DNA from: Escarpia spicata
Taxonomy: Eukaryota > Annelida > Polychaeta > Sabellida > Siboglinidae
Reading direction: 5' to 3'
NCBI GenBank assembly: GCA_963995525.1
Contig: OZ023205.1
Location: 62,693,933-62,757,932, forward strand
Length of the DNA stretch: 64,000 nt
Shown here: positions 9,645 through 19,708 of the stretch, one piece after another
Layout of the letters: each line of letters opens with the position of its first letter
How positions within the stretch are numbered: the first letter of the stretch is position 1
Program-made: the position numbers and the translations under genes
The notes under the pieces: model-generated
The model's input: the letters and a program-made list of their open reading frames with translations, nothing else
What the model was told of the DNA's origin: nothing
The model's database searches: none

Positions 9645-9954
9645 TCATACGCTTCTTGCAGTATCTGCACCCGATGTAGAAGGGAGTATGCTGGCGTATT
9701 TAGTCTATAAAGAGACCTTTGACCTTGATAACAGGGTCGGCGCTCACCCTCGCTTCCGGAGTTGCGACTGTAGGGAAGCACGGTTGATCACCGGCAAAAA
9801 GAGTCCGGCATGATGTCGTCGCTCGAATCTGATGCATCGCAAGGGCGGTAATAGGGTATCTTCAACATGGTGTTATTAGTCATGGTGTCGTTGTGATACT
9901 AATGACGATCCAACTGGCAAAGCACTGCGCTTATATAATTAGTGAATGTGCTGA

Positions 9955-10545
9955 AAGGTCACGTGGGCGTGTCGAACAAGCATGGACCTCAGAATAGAAA
10001 GTACACGCTTACACTGTAGAGTAGATCAGAATTACACAGCGAATATCAGTTCAAAGCAGTTTGCAAACAGGCGACCAACTGGGGTAAGCGCAACTCTCCT
10101 ATGTAAAGACTATTGGTACACGTCAAGTTTGTTTTCTTATGATGATGATGAAGGACACACGAGTTCGCGCTTTATCCCCAACAGTGTGTTCTTGACGAGA
10201 ACGGAGGGCCGGAGACAAGACTCCTGGTCATGCATCTCGCGCAGTTTCTGAACTGACAACATCAACATCTCGGACATTGTCGGTAGATGAAATGGATCAC
10301 ATTTTCAAAATATAAGATATAATCATCACAAAAGGAGACGCAGGCCTTTTATAAAAGTTCGACAGAATATAAAGGTCACGTGGGCGTGCCGAACAAGAAC
10401 GAACCTCGGAGTAGAAAGTACACACACGGACTGCAGAGTAGAAACTACACGGAGCAGATGAGACTCGCACAGCGAATACCACTTCAAACCAGTTTGCAAC
10501 CAGGCAAGCAACTGAGGTAAGTACAAATGTCCTATGTAAAAACAA
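9955..10545 (+). repeat. Duplicated promoter and first exon (two direct units)
   Basis: Two units share AAAGGTCACGTGGGCGTG, then GAACAAG, AGTAGAAAGTACAC-type sequence, and end in CAGTTTGCAA followed by a splice-donor-like GGTAAG (near 10084 and 10515). Each has a TATA-like box 20-50 bp upstream (TTATATAA near 9932; TTTTATAAAAG near 10348). Unit 1 has an ATG at 9982; unit 2 has lost it. This looks like a tandemly duplicated promoter plus 5' exon. An AATAAA at 10660 followed by a TIR-like end is the same order as in the right-end gene of Polinton B. Confidence 0.55.
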
Positions 10546-10827
10546 TAGCATTGATTTAAAACTATAGCATTTGATCATGCTAAAAGATAGGGAGACCTTG
10601 ATTTTGTTGATAAAGATGTCTCAAAGAATGTTACATGTTCAGGAATTCATTATCACTATCAATAAAATGCGTGAGCACTCGTATACTACCGTGTTTTGTT
10701 CGTTTTTTTCATATACACACACGCACACGCAGGCACACACGATGATATTCCGTATATCCGATAAGAGGCGATCATTAGCCGTCAACCTGCCCTACACACG
10801 CGCACACAATCATGCACCAGCTGAGAG

Positions 10828-10997
10828 GTGCACCACCCCATACCAGTCGCTAGGGGGCGATAACTAAGGTTATGACGTCACCGAAAGTGAGTCAACAGTT
10901 GCTAGGGTGCGCCAACTAATCGGAAATGAGTCAACATTTACAGTCCCTGAATTTCATGACTCCTGATTTGCTCATCCAGATGGTCTTATTAACTACT
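10828..10997. repeat. TIR-like end of decayed Polinton-type element C
   Basis: Ends in TTAACTACT, close to the Polinton terminus TTACTACT. It contains a CTCF-like GTCGCTAGGGGGCGAT (10847-10862) and a second GTTGCTAGGGTGCG (near 10900). Two relatives exist at 32957-33125 (inverted) and 34150-34321. Its place downstream of a poly(A) signal and of Polinton-like remnants suggests a terminal repeat; no matching left end is found. Confidence 0.55.
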
Positions 10998-11134
10998 TAC
11001 GATGCTTCAACAGCATCAAGTGGGACCAAGGTGAACACCTCACTTGGACGGTTGTGATGGGATAGCTATACGACTGCCAAATGACACCACTTTGTAATAC
11101 TTTGTAATCCTGCATCAAGAATCTAAATTATAAA

Positions 11135-12670
11135 TACTAATAATAGTAATAATTGCTTTATTCACAGACTCCATGCAACATACAAGTACATTATCATATG
11201 GTTCTATAGTTGTGTTATAAACAATAGTTACAATGTACAGAATGAAAATCACCTGTCAACAAAATGTATATACGCTGCATAATACAGGGAATATATATGG
11301 AACCAGTATTTCCATATTTACGCTACGAATCAATATGTTTTTGAGAACTGCAGTCGACATATAAATCTATATGTCAAATGTATAATAACAGCAGCACAGT
11401 TAGGTAAATTATTGTTAACAAACATTTCACTATAGCATTACAGTATCTGTCATAAACTAACACCATTCGAAATATATTGTTGTAAGAGACATACAATTTC
11501 CTGATAGCTTAGTTATGAAAACTCTACCATAGATGGGCAGTATACATAGATGAGCAAAAAGTAGTAAACAATATTTTCTTTACATCATTTGAACACATAT
11601 GAAATTTTCTTATGATCATGTTGCCTTGTGCATACAACTGGTGACATTGTCTAGATATATCATTATCATCTAATGTACTATTTGAAATGATATGACCCAA
11701 ATATTTTATAGATTCCACCTCACATAGTTTGTCGTTCCCAAGCATAAAACTTGGAAATTTTACATTCTTACAACTCCTGTTTCTAATTACCATGACCATA
11801 CTCTTTTTAGCATTGTACCTTATGTCATGAGATAATCCATATTGATTACAGACGGTGAGAAGGGTCTGTAATCCCCTGCTGGACGGACAACATACTACAA
11901 GATCATCAGCTTACATAATATTATTTACACAATGATATCATACATAACATCCTACATTGCAACCATTAAGTACAGTGGATAAACCATCCACGTAAACACT
12001 GAACAAATAAGAGGATCAAATACCTCCTAATCTAACTCCATTACTTACATAAATACTATCAGACACATGACAACCACATCTTACACACATCTGTTGGTTC
12101 GCATACCAAAACACTAGAATTCTAACAATGTAACCAGGAACATCTCTGTCAATTAGCTTTTTAAAAAGTACAGTATGGTTTACACGGTCAAAAGCCTTAG
12201 ATGCATCAAGAAAACACATAATCAAACAGCTATGTAAGGCTTGATATTGAGCAATAACCTCTTTTAGTACATAAATGCACATGTCAGTGCCATGCTTCTT
12301 TTTAAAACCAAACTGATTGTCACTGGTTGTTAAAAATTCATCCATTTTGCTGAGCAAGATTTTTTAAACTTTAGACAACACTTGCCAGTGCTATTGGCCT
12401 GTAGTTGTCTTTACTGTTTATCTTGCCGGATTTATCCTTGATTATGGGCACTAATATAACCGAAATGATAGAACTTGGCAGTACGCCATGCACCAAGAGA
12501 CATGTGAAGCATATTGACAGTAAAGGCAGTATGCGTTCACTGCAGTACTTCAGGTTTTCTGCATAAACACCATCAAGGCCACAACTCTTGTTACAGTCAA
12601 GGTTTCCTATAGCGTCATTGACTTCTTCATGTAACACTTTAATGCTGCTCTCATAACTAACATTTCATGT
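11135..12670 (-). pseudogene. Degraded non-LTR retrotransposon (LINE), RT part
   Basis: The minus strand reads, in order: an N-terminal RT segment with CGLDGVYAENLKY and NYRPIALASV (12371-12637); a palm part with CFLDASKAFDRVNH (12016-12357); an ADDL catalytic remnant near 11905 preceded by a stop; and a thumb part with KYLGHIIS (11524-11799). Several stops and frameshifts separate the parts. The 3' end near 11140 has AATAAAGCAATTATTA-type tail sequence. The AFDRVNH and KYLG patterns fit the broad jockey/CR1-type group. Inactive. Confidence 0.85.
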
Positions 12671-12769
12671 TAGGGTTTTGGCACTACTGTTATATACACA
12701 ATTAAACAAGTCATGAAAGTGTTGAATCCACATATTCATATATGCTTCTTCACCACTGTTACCATTTAT

Positions 12770-13000
12770 ATTAGTTGGCATTGTCCGTCATTGTTTGACT
12801 TGCACGAGCTTGATGACACGATTGTTATGTACTACTTTTGCTGGTTCAACGTCCGCGACAGAGACACCATTTCCGTGGAAACGTCTCAGCGTCAACAACT
12901 CGTAGACGTTGGACACGAGTGAGTAGTTTCATCACATCAGTCTCAGGTGCTAGTGTCTTAACAACATTGTATGGGTTTAGTTGCTTGTGTACAAGCATTT
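12770..13000. repeat. Dispersed repeat shared with 37215-37430
   Basis: GATGACACGATTGTTATG, TTTTGCTGGTTCA, GTGGAAACGTCTCAGC and ACACGAGTGA-AGTTTC recur in the same order at 37250-37385, with a shorter third match near 37856-37930. The minus strand reads a 72-codon ORF (12846-13064) that resembles the degenerate coding sequence at 37-38 kb. Confidence 0.65.
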
Positions 13001-13079
13001 CGCGGCCGTCTTTGAAAGAAGCTGTCGAACAATATTTAATAAGTGCATATAATAGATCCATCAATTTGAGACATTAAGA

Positions 13080-13900
13080 ATATATAAGTTCGTGTTATTT
13101 TCTTGTTATGTTACTTTAATTACTAATCATGTACTGCTGTCGAAATATTGTGCATTGTCTGTAATAATAATAATATGATGTTTATGTTATTCTAGGTATT
13201 TTGATTATTTAATAGTACATAATTACATGCGTCTTATGTCATGTTTTTTTACTTATTAATCGTGTAGTTTCATATGTTGTAAGATTTCCAGTATATAGCT
13301 TATTGTAATTGTTCTTATTAAGAGTTATTTAATTAGGTCTTATGTTTTTGCTTACTAAACGTGTAGTCCTATGGTGTCCTTGTATACCGTAGAGTAGTCT
13401 TATATGTTATACGCTTTGTAATATATAGCGTCTTTCAAGTGCCTCAGATAATAACGTATTTAAAAATATAATACATTCTGATTAATTCTTTACTTATTAA
13501 TGGTGTAATTAACTCGTAGTCCTTATTGTCTTAGACTAGTCTTATGTTAAACGCTTTGTAGTGGTCGATGTATACTCTTGTGGTGTACTTGTAGCCGTAA
13601 TAAAATATAGGATCTCACAAACAACGTGTTGTGTAAAAAGGAAAAACGACCGGTGCCCTACCTTTCTACATAGTTTAATTGTTAGAAATAACCATAACAA
13701 AAATACCATCCTTGCATAGCTGTCCGAGGCTTGACTTAATATGCCAATCCTAAGAAGAAAGGGCTTAGGAAACAGCCGAGACAATTATATTGAAACGAGT
13801 CCTAGTGGACAATGAATGTCTACGTTCCCGCTGAGATGGTATCTTTGTCATAGGTCATGAAACGGGAAAAACGCCGTATGATCGTGTCAGTGTGTGTGTA
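13080..13900. other. AT-rich spacer with degenerate tandem units
   Basis: Between 13110 and 13570 there are four or five diverged units with CTTATTAATNGTGTAGT, TCTTATGTTA and ACGCTTTGTA motifs, about 110-150 bp apart. No gene. The remainder up to the Polinton B target site shows nothing I recognise. Confidence 0.45.
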
Positions 13901-13902
13901 TG

Positions 13903-13908
13903 CACACT
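13903..13908. repeat. Target-site duplication, left (CACACT)
   Basis: CACACT directly before the left TIR; the identical hexamer follows the right TIR at 30095-30100. Exact matching of both copies fixes the element boundaries to the base. Confidence 0.95.
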
Positions 13909-14030
13909 AGTAGTAAGAGGGGGTTTTTCGGACAACATCCTAAGGAGTTTCGGAGTCATTTTTGGTTGATAATAGGGAGGTTTCGAAAGCCGCCCCCCTG
14001 AGTGAAGTGAGTAGTCACGTGACCGTATGT
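13909..14030. repeat. Polinton B left TIR
   Basis: 122 bp, a reverse complement of 29973-30094 without a mismatch that I can find; similarity stops abruptly after GACCGTATGT. Includes the palindrome GTCACGTGAC. Confidence 0.95.
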
Positions 14031-14040
14031 ATAACGAGAG

Positions 14041-14082
14041 GCGCCACCTGGCGGGTACGTTAGAGGTGACGCCCCCTGACGG
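14041..14082 (-). promoter_or_regulatory. CTCF-like motif pair inside left TIR
   Basis: On the minus strand, CCCGCCAGGTGGCGC (14041-14055) and CCGTCAGGGGGCGT (14069-14082), matching order and spacing of the pair in copy A. They lie just internal to the TIR. Confidence 0.45.
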
Positions 14083-14413
14083 GAAGAGTGGAGAGGGTGT
14101 GATTATGTATGTATGAATGTACGTGTATGAAAGAACTAACGAAACACAAGAGTATACGAGTGCACACGTATTTTATTGATGAAAGATACAAGCGTATAAC
14201 ATGAAACCGTGTTTTATTAAGCGAAGCGCACGAGTATCAAGACTTGTGGGTGAGTGAACACCACGACAGAGGTCGTGAGCTTAGGGGTCAATACGACCAC
14301 GCCAGTGGCTCGTGGGATGATGATGGTACGACTTACGGGTGAACGAACACCGCGCTAGAGGTCGTGAGCTTACGGATGTATGACGATGATATATGTTCGT
14401 TAATGAAACACGG
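14083..14413. other. Protease 3' region with poly(A) signals and hairpin units
   Basis: Counterpart of 4864-5226 in A. Minus-strand AATAAA signals lie near 14169 and 14211. Duplicated hairpin units (AGAGGTCGTGAGCTTA) lie at about 14265-14282 and 14355-14373, and the stem-loop CACGACAGAGGTCGTG is retained near 14261. Confidence 0.6.
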
Positions 14414-14866
14414 TTATTGCAGTTGTTTAAGCCAATCGAATACGCGGCAATCGTTTGCTACCAGATCAGTGCCGAAACCTTTTACGAAATCCTTCATAAC
14501 AACTCCACGACATCGAAACATGAGATAAGCAACACAGTATTGTCCACAAACGTTAGACACGGGGCTCTGCAGTCTCTTAGAATTATGAGTCCACGTTACA
14601 CAATGTTTATTCAAGAAGCGACAAAACTCGACGTGCTGCGGCGGCAGGCCGTACGAGCAGAAGTATTCGCCGCAACCGTCGGCGTCTACGTATATCGCTA
14701 TCCAATGTTCACCGGGTTTACCCGAGTCGTGTGTGTTGCACACGAAGGCGACGGGGTAAGCGTCTATCCGGAGTTCGAGGAGTACGTCTTTGGGTACGAT
14801 TCCGCGCATGACGACACGGGCGTGCGTATCGCGGGTGAGTAGGCGGACGAGCTGTAGGGTTTCCAT
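14414..14866 (-). CDS. Adenain-type cysteine protease (Polinton B)
   Basis: 150 residues, nearly the same as the A copy (4411-4863). His in GEHW, acidic residue in the DGCGEYFCSYG segment and nucleophile Cys in NVCGQYC are all present, so it is probably catalytically competent. It is the last gene of the minus-strand late block. Its ATG shares a base with the MCP stop (TGATG), an overlap kept in both copies. Confidence 0.94.
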   Translation of the reverse strand: METLQLVRLLTRDTHARVVMRGIVPKDVLLELRIDAYPVAFVCNTHDSGKPGEHWIAIYVDADGCGEYFCSYGLPPQHVEFCRFLNKHCVTWTHNSKRLQSPVSNVCGQYCVAYLMFRCRGVVMKDFVKGFGTDLVANDCRVFDWLKQLQ

Positions 14867-16185
14867 CAGTTGTCGTAGATGACGTTACGACTCCTGTCGA
14901 TCTCCAGCACCTTCTCGAATTCGGCGTAGGCGACGACGTTCACAGTGTTTGTCAGTGCTTCGTGGAAATGAATCTCGATGCGCACGTTGCCCTTATGTAC
15001 CAGATGGAAGCAGCAGTCGTCGCACGCATCGGGGGTGAGGTCCACGGCGAAGAAGGTGTAGCCGTGTCGGAAGTCGTAGCGAGTCAAGCCGTTGCCTTCG
15101 TCCTGCCACGCCTTACCCGTTGAGGTGAACAGGTTATGGTAGCACCTGACAAAGAGGTCGTTCTCGAAGTCGGGCTGGAAAGGTTTGGCGGGTATCTGGC
15201 GTCCGTCGACGTACACGGCGAGGAAGTTGATGTTGTTGTTTTTAGCGTGAAAGGGATTTCTGTCGTAGCGTCCGTTGTAGGCGTCGTTATCGATGCAGCA
15301 CAGCACGAGACGTTTCGGAAGAACACCAAGAAAGAGGTTCTCGTGCGTGTGTGAGCGGGTACCTGTGGGAATGGAGTAGACCTTGCATTCGAAGGGTCGC
15401 AGCGGATACTTGGCGGTGGCCTTTTCGAGGGCTTTGATGTGCGCCATCTGTACGCCTGGGTTCAGGGTGACTTTCCTGACGAACAGTGTAGCGTTGACGA
15501 TCTGTATCTTGTAGCCGGGGTTAGCTCCGCCGGCTATGAGTGCGAACGCATCCTTACTGCGTACCACACGTAGCTTGGCCTCGACACCGTTGATGAGGAG
15601 TTTATCCTGATGGGAGAGATCGACGTGGAGACGACCCGTCATGTCGACCACGCGACTCTGGGCGATCATGGCGCGTCTGGCGACGAACCCCGCGTTGGCT
15701 GTCGGATCGTCACCGTCAATGACGACGGCGTCCATAAGATTAGCCGTGTCCTTGTACCACATCTGACTCGTCAGATGCGTCTCCTTGGCATCGTTACCGT
15801 AACTGAGCAGCGTCTCTATGTAGGCGCGGTACGGGTACGTGTTGGTCGAGGAAGTCACGAGCGTTCCGTTCAGGTAGAGGTCGACTTGACTGAACAGCGA
15901 ATGGAGCCAGTTATTCACGGGAGCAACGGGATCGGCGGCGTCGAGATCGCTTCCGTCGGCACGCGTCACCTTCGCCTGAATGTGTAGCGTCATGTTAGCG
16001 AGATCCTGGTAATCGTCTCCCGAACCGGGTACGACGAATTCGATCGGACCACCCGAGTCGAGCGAGGACATCGGTTGGTAGTGGACCGTGCGACTGTCGA
16101 CGATGCTGGTCTGAGTCGGAGGCACGGCGAAGATATCGAGTTCGCTCTTGAGTCCCTCGCATGATAGTTTATGAACGAACGCCAT
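14866..16185 (-). CDS. Major capsid protein, double jelly-roll (Polinton B)
   Basis: 439 residues from the Met at 16185 (MAFVHK); the frame stays open 7 codons further but that part lies within the preceding gene. It has the conserved NNWLHSLFSQVDLYLNG block (about residues 85-101) and YPYRAYIETLLSYG after it. The frame is intact, including the 23 residues deleted and the Tyr turned into a stop in copy A. The family forms hexon-like trimers of icosahedral capsids. Structure is inferred from family, not modelled. Confidence 0.95.
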   Translation of the reverse strand: MAFVHKLSCEGLKSELDIFAVPPTQTSIVDSRTVHYQPMSSLDSGGPIEFVVPGSGDDYQDLANMTLHIQAKVTRADGSDLDAADPVAPVNNWLHSLFSQVDLYLNGTLVTSSTNTYPYRAYIETLLSYGNDAKETHLTSQMWYKDTANLMDAVVIDGDDPTANAGFVARRAMIAQSRVVDMTGRLHVDLSHQDKLLINGVEAKLRVVRSKDAFALIAGGANPGYKIQIVNATLFVRKVTLNPGVQMAHIKALEKATAKYPLRPFECKVYSIPTGTRSHTHENLFLGVLPKRLVLCCIDNDAYNGRYDRNPFHAKNNNINFLAVYVDGRQIPAKPFQPDFENDLFVRCYHNLFTSTGKAWQDEGNGLTRYDFRHGYTFFAVDLTPDACDDCCFHLVHKGNVRIEIHFHEALTNTVNVVAYAEFEKVLEIDRSRNVIYDN

Positions 16186-16582
16186 CGTCGAATATATCCG
16201 GTTCACGACGTGCCTTCGGTCTCTGCTGCTTCCTTCGACGTCTCGCGGCTGTACTGACTCGTTTCGAGGCGGGTGTGCGTCTTATACGCTTATGCACACC
16301 GGGGGTCAAGAGGTCGCTTATCATTTCTCTACCTGCAGCGGTGGCGCGACGTTTGGCGGCCGTTCTGATGTTCTGTCCCGCCAGGACGTCGTCGGCTATA
16401 CGTGCGCCGGTCGACAGAGCTCTCTTTCCCAACGCCACGGCGCCTCTCTTGACGAGTGGCATGACGCTACGCAGTAGACCTCCGAATAGACTTCCCAGTC
16501 CGTGTTCTCGTTGGTATCGGGCACCCGCGAAATAAGGAAGCGCACCACCCGCTTGACGAGCGTAGTAATCGTTGTAATTCAT
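16169..16582 (-). CDS. Basic core-like minor virion protein (Polinton B)
   Basis: 137 residues and intact. Gly-rich amphipathic segment GLGSLFGGLLRS followed by a long basic tail. It differs from the A copy at only a handful of residues. Its 3' end overlaps the MCP start by 17 bases. A DNA-condensing or membrane-active virion role is inferred from similarity in layout to adenovirus pX-type proteins. Confidence 0.73.
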   Translation of the reverse strand: MNYNDYYARQAGGALPYFAGARYQREHGLGSLFGGLLRSVMPLVKRGAVALGKRALSTGARIADDVLAGQNIRTAAKRRATAAGREMISDLLTPGVHKRIRRTPASKRVSTAARRRRKQQRPKARREPDIFDDGVRS

Positions 16583-16590
16583 CTCTCTCT

Positions 16591-17384
16591 CTAGAACAGT
16601 GGCGTCCGTTGTCGTTGGAAATGAAGTGTCACTGTCACCTTGCCGACTTCGAATGGCACGCGTTGTCCCGTGTCGTCTCTTATATCTATCTCGATCGTAC
16701 CAAACTCTTTGCAGAGCAAGGGTACGTAGTGAGTCTTATCGAAGGTCTTCGACACGACGTCGCCATGACGACCGCTCACCGAAACGATGCGCAGCAGCGG
16801 TACGAGACTGTCACCGACAACTCGTGGTTCCACGACGTCCGTGTAGATGTAGAGCGATTCCCGTTCCATGGTGACCACGGTGTCACCTTCCATGATACGT
16901 ACCTTGAACTCGGGTACCGCGGGGTCCTTCTGGACAGCCGCCAGCGTAGCGGTACGAAAGCCGAGAACGGTGGTCAGCATAGCGGCGCGGAAGACGGTAT
17001 TCGGTGCCATGTGCACCGATACCTTACGCGTGATGACGCTGTAGCTCAGTTTCACTCGTCCCTCTCCCACCACGCGACGTAGAGCAGCGTTAATGACGAG
17101 GATCAGTGACCACGGATCTTTATAGTGTCCGGTTCCGATTCCGTGTGCAGGGACCGCGGGTCCCGATATTCATCTATCGGTAGTGACACGGCGAACCCCG
17201 CTTCGTCGCCTACGATGTTGTACCAACTGTGTGGGTACTGTACCTCCACCAGTCCGCACTCCCATTGTCCCTGTAGTAGGATACGTTTCGGTAGCGTCGT
17301 GACGTAGTGGGTCAGCGTGTTGTCGGGGTGCGTGTCCATGGAAGCATTGCTGGGCAACGTGAGATAGAAATCACTCGTCGCCAT
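16591..17384 (-). pseudogene. Penton-like minor capsid protein, frameshifted
   Basis: Opens with the same penton-like start as A (FYLTLPSNASM, VQYPHSWYN). After the LHTE motif near 17143 it lacks 10 bp that are present in A, shifting the frame to an early stop at 17103. The remainder resumes in another frame (from about 17073) to the stop at 16591. Copy A is broken at a different site, by a nonsense codon. Confidence 0.87.
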
Positions 17385-17676
17385 GTTGTTTCAACGTCGG
17401 ACTGGGTAGCAGGTAAACCAACGAACTACTCAACAGGGCCGTCCAAAGAGTCGGATTGACGTGGTGACCGAACGTCAGGTTGTAGATGCTGACCAAGATG
17501 ACAGTGTACAAGACGACGACTTGACACAGAAAGACTATCTCCTCTTTGGGACACGCGGTGCCAAATATATGCCACGGAGTCCTCTCTTTCTTTATTGGTG
17601 GAGTGGCGTCGACGTCGTCTTCGTCTTCTTCTTCTTCGTCACTAACGGTAATCCGTGATGTCGTCTCGTCTGCCAT
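17371..17676 (-). CDS. Small acidic two-helix membrane protein (Polinton B)
   Basis: 101 residues and intact. Acidic run at residues 12-22, then two hydrophobic helices. It overlaps the penton-like gene by 14 bases as in A. Function unknown; conserved location suggests a morphogenesis role. Confidence 0.7.
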   Translation of the reverse strand: MADETTSRITVSDEEEEDEDDVDATPPIKKERTPWHIFGTACPKEEIVFLCQVVVLYTVILVSIYNLTFGHHVNPTLWTALLSSSLVYLLPSPTLKQHGDE

Positions 17677-17716
17677 GTGTGGACGACTGATATCGCGACG
17701 GGCGCGTGACTAGTCT

Positions 17717-18814
17717 TTATAAGCCGACGAGGGCCTTGGCATCGATCCAGCTGTTGAATTTCGAAGGGTATCCGAACCATTTCACCAACACCTCCCTTCG
17801 CCTGCCTATCTTGCGGCGCTGTACTATCGATTCCACGCGGTACAGTTTATCGACCGGAACCGTCACCTTCTGCAACTCCGGCTCGTAGAAGGTACCGTCC
17901 AGTATCTCTCCGAGATCGTCCGCTAGAAGATAGACGGGCGGATCGGACGGATGCACCTCGCGTATCGTGAATAGTTCCTCTGTCCAATTCACCGTGTAGC
18001 CTTTTTCGAATCGTCTCTTGATCTTGCTGCTACGCACGCGATCCCCCACGTGGTACTTGGGTACGCCCTTACCGTGATGACCACCGTACAGACGCTGCCA
18101 CACCTCTTCCTGATTAGTCGCATCCACCTGCGACGGAGGCATCCCGATACTACGATGGGGCGTGTCGTTGTACGTGCGCACCAGATCCGGAAGGATATCG
18201 ATGTATCGCCACGATGCTTTGTGTGTCAGGTATCGCCACAGCCGCGTCATTAGCGTGCGATTGAAGCGTTCCACGATGCTCGCCTTGATCTCCTCGTTAG
18301 AGGTGGAGAAGTGCTGGATGCCGTACCTGTCCAATACACCCCGAACGCTACGGTTATAGAATTACAGACCTCTATCGGTCTGCAAAAACAACGGCTGTAC
18401 GTCGGTGAAGAGTCCGTTCAGCGCCTTCGACACAGACGTCGCCGACTTGGTCTTCAGCGGAACGCATCGGGCGACTTTCGAGAAGACGTCGATCAGCGTG
18501 AGCAGGAACGTCGTACCGTCGTTTTCTTTTTTCAGACTGGTCACGTCGACGAGATCGGCTTGCCACTGTTGATCCCGTCCTCCGACGACCGTGCGTCGTC
18601 GCTTGAAACGAAATCTGACCGGTTTGTGTAGGGTATAGGCGTTCTGTTCCGATAGCCATTGTTCGACCATCTTTCTCGGTACGCGTGGCACGTCTCGTCG
18701 CAAAGACGCGATTCCCCCGTAACTTCCCACCTTGGCGGGATCGAAGTAGACGTCCTCCAGCTGTTTGCGTCGTCGCACCATGATCGTATGATATAATCGC
18801 CGATAATACCGCAC
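17717..18814 (-). pseudogene. Chromodomain integrase with internal stop (Polinton B)
   Basis: One continuous frame except for a TAA at 18362-18364, at exactly the site of the A copy's stop, just after the second catalytic Asp segment (LQTDRG). The third catalytic residue (ERFNRT) and the chromodomain lie beyond the stop in the same frame. It has no frameshift in the A-run that breaks A. The last two or three codons differ from A through a one-base insertion. Either readthrough occurs, or both copies descend from a defective parent mobilised in trans. Confidence 0.93.
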
Positions 18815-18913
18815 ACGATGGGAAGTCCGGCGTAAGCGACACCGGTATACAGACGACGTAGACTATCCTGTGAATCGCACATTATGTCGGCGAATCGAGA
18901 CGGTGCACCTCTT

Positions 18914-19702
18914 TTATCTGAGATCCTCCCATCCCTTACTAGTCGAGGCCGGTGGCGTAGGTAGAGTGGACGGGCTCATTCGTCTTCGCGTGAGGGGTGT
19001 CCACTGCAGCGATCGACGCGCTCTACCGACCGACCGTGTGGCCGCTGCCGCTACGGCACTCCTCCTTTGTTCCTGTTGAATGGCCAGTCTCCTGACCTCG
19101 TTACCCACCAACTCCATGGGTAGATTTATGGTGCCGAGTTGACGCGTAAACACCTGCCACCCCGTTGGACTGGCAACGGTCTTGCGTTGACGCAACAGAT
19201 CGTTCACGAGGTCCACCACGTTACTGCCGGGTACCGCTACGCCTTTGTGCATGAGCTCTCCGCGTGCATTCCACACGACGTCTCGTTTCAGACGTTCCAT
19301 CAGTAGTCTAGCTTTGGTCCGCAGCGCCTTGGGAACGCTGTCGACGACGTCCGCTTCCATACCTGCCGCCACCGCCGCTTCCATACCTGTCGCCCCCGCC
19401 TCTGGCGGGGTCGGGTCCGCCGCCGCCGCCGCCCCCGCCGCTGTGACCATCGTGTCCTTGTTGACCGTCATCACGCGCACTGGTTCGCGCACGCGTCGAT
19501 CGGCCAACGCGTTGTGACGTTGCAACACTTGATTATACATGACGACCTTGTCACCGTCGGCGAGATCTTGTCTGTCGAGTATGACTTTCATCTCGTCGTC
19601 GAGCACCTGTACTTTACGTCCTAGGGTATCCGTCGGTGCCGGCGCGCGTAGACTATCCAACAGTCTTGGATCTACCAAAGCCATCTTCCGTGTGTGTTCC
19701 AT
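18914..19702 (-). CDS. Conserved Polinton protein of unknown function
   Basis: 262 residues. The N-terminal 80 residues hold a helical, charged region (LDDEMKVILDRQDLADGDK, VMYNQVLQRHNAL). An Ala/Pro/Gly-rich linker follows (about residues 86-120). The conserved core has SVPKALRTKARLLMERLKRD, WNARGELMHKG, VPGSNVVDLVNDLLRQRK and GWQVF. The tail is Arg/Ser-rich. A partial copy begins at base 2 and a decayed relative is at 7268-7570. It sits between integrase and a small conserved protein. The internal Met at 19684 (MALVDP) is an alternative start. Confidence 0.8.
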   Translation of the reverse strand: MEHTRKMALVDPRLLDSLRAPAPTDTLGRKVQVLDDEMKVILDRQDLADGDKVVMYNQVLQRHNALADRRVREPVRVMTVNKDTMVTAAGAAAAADPTPPEAGATGMEAAVAAGMEADVVDSVPKALRTKARLLMERLKRDVVWNARGELMHKGVAVPGSNVVDLVNDLLRQRKTVASPTGWQVFTRQLGTINLPMELVGNEVRRLAIQQEQRRSAVAAAATRSVGRARRSLQWTPLTRRRMSPSTLPTPPASTSKGWEDLR

Positions 19703-19708
19703 CGTCGT

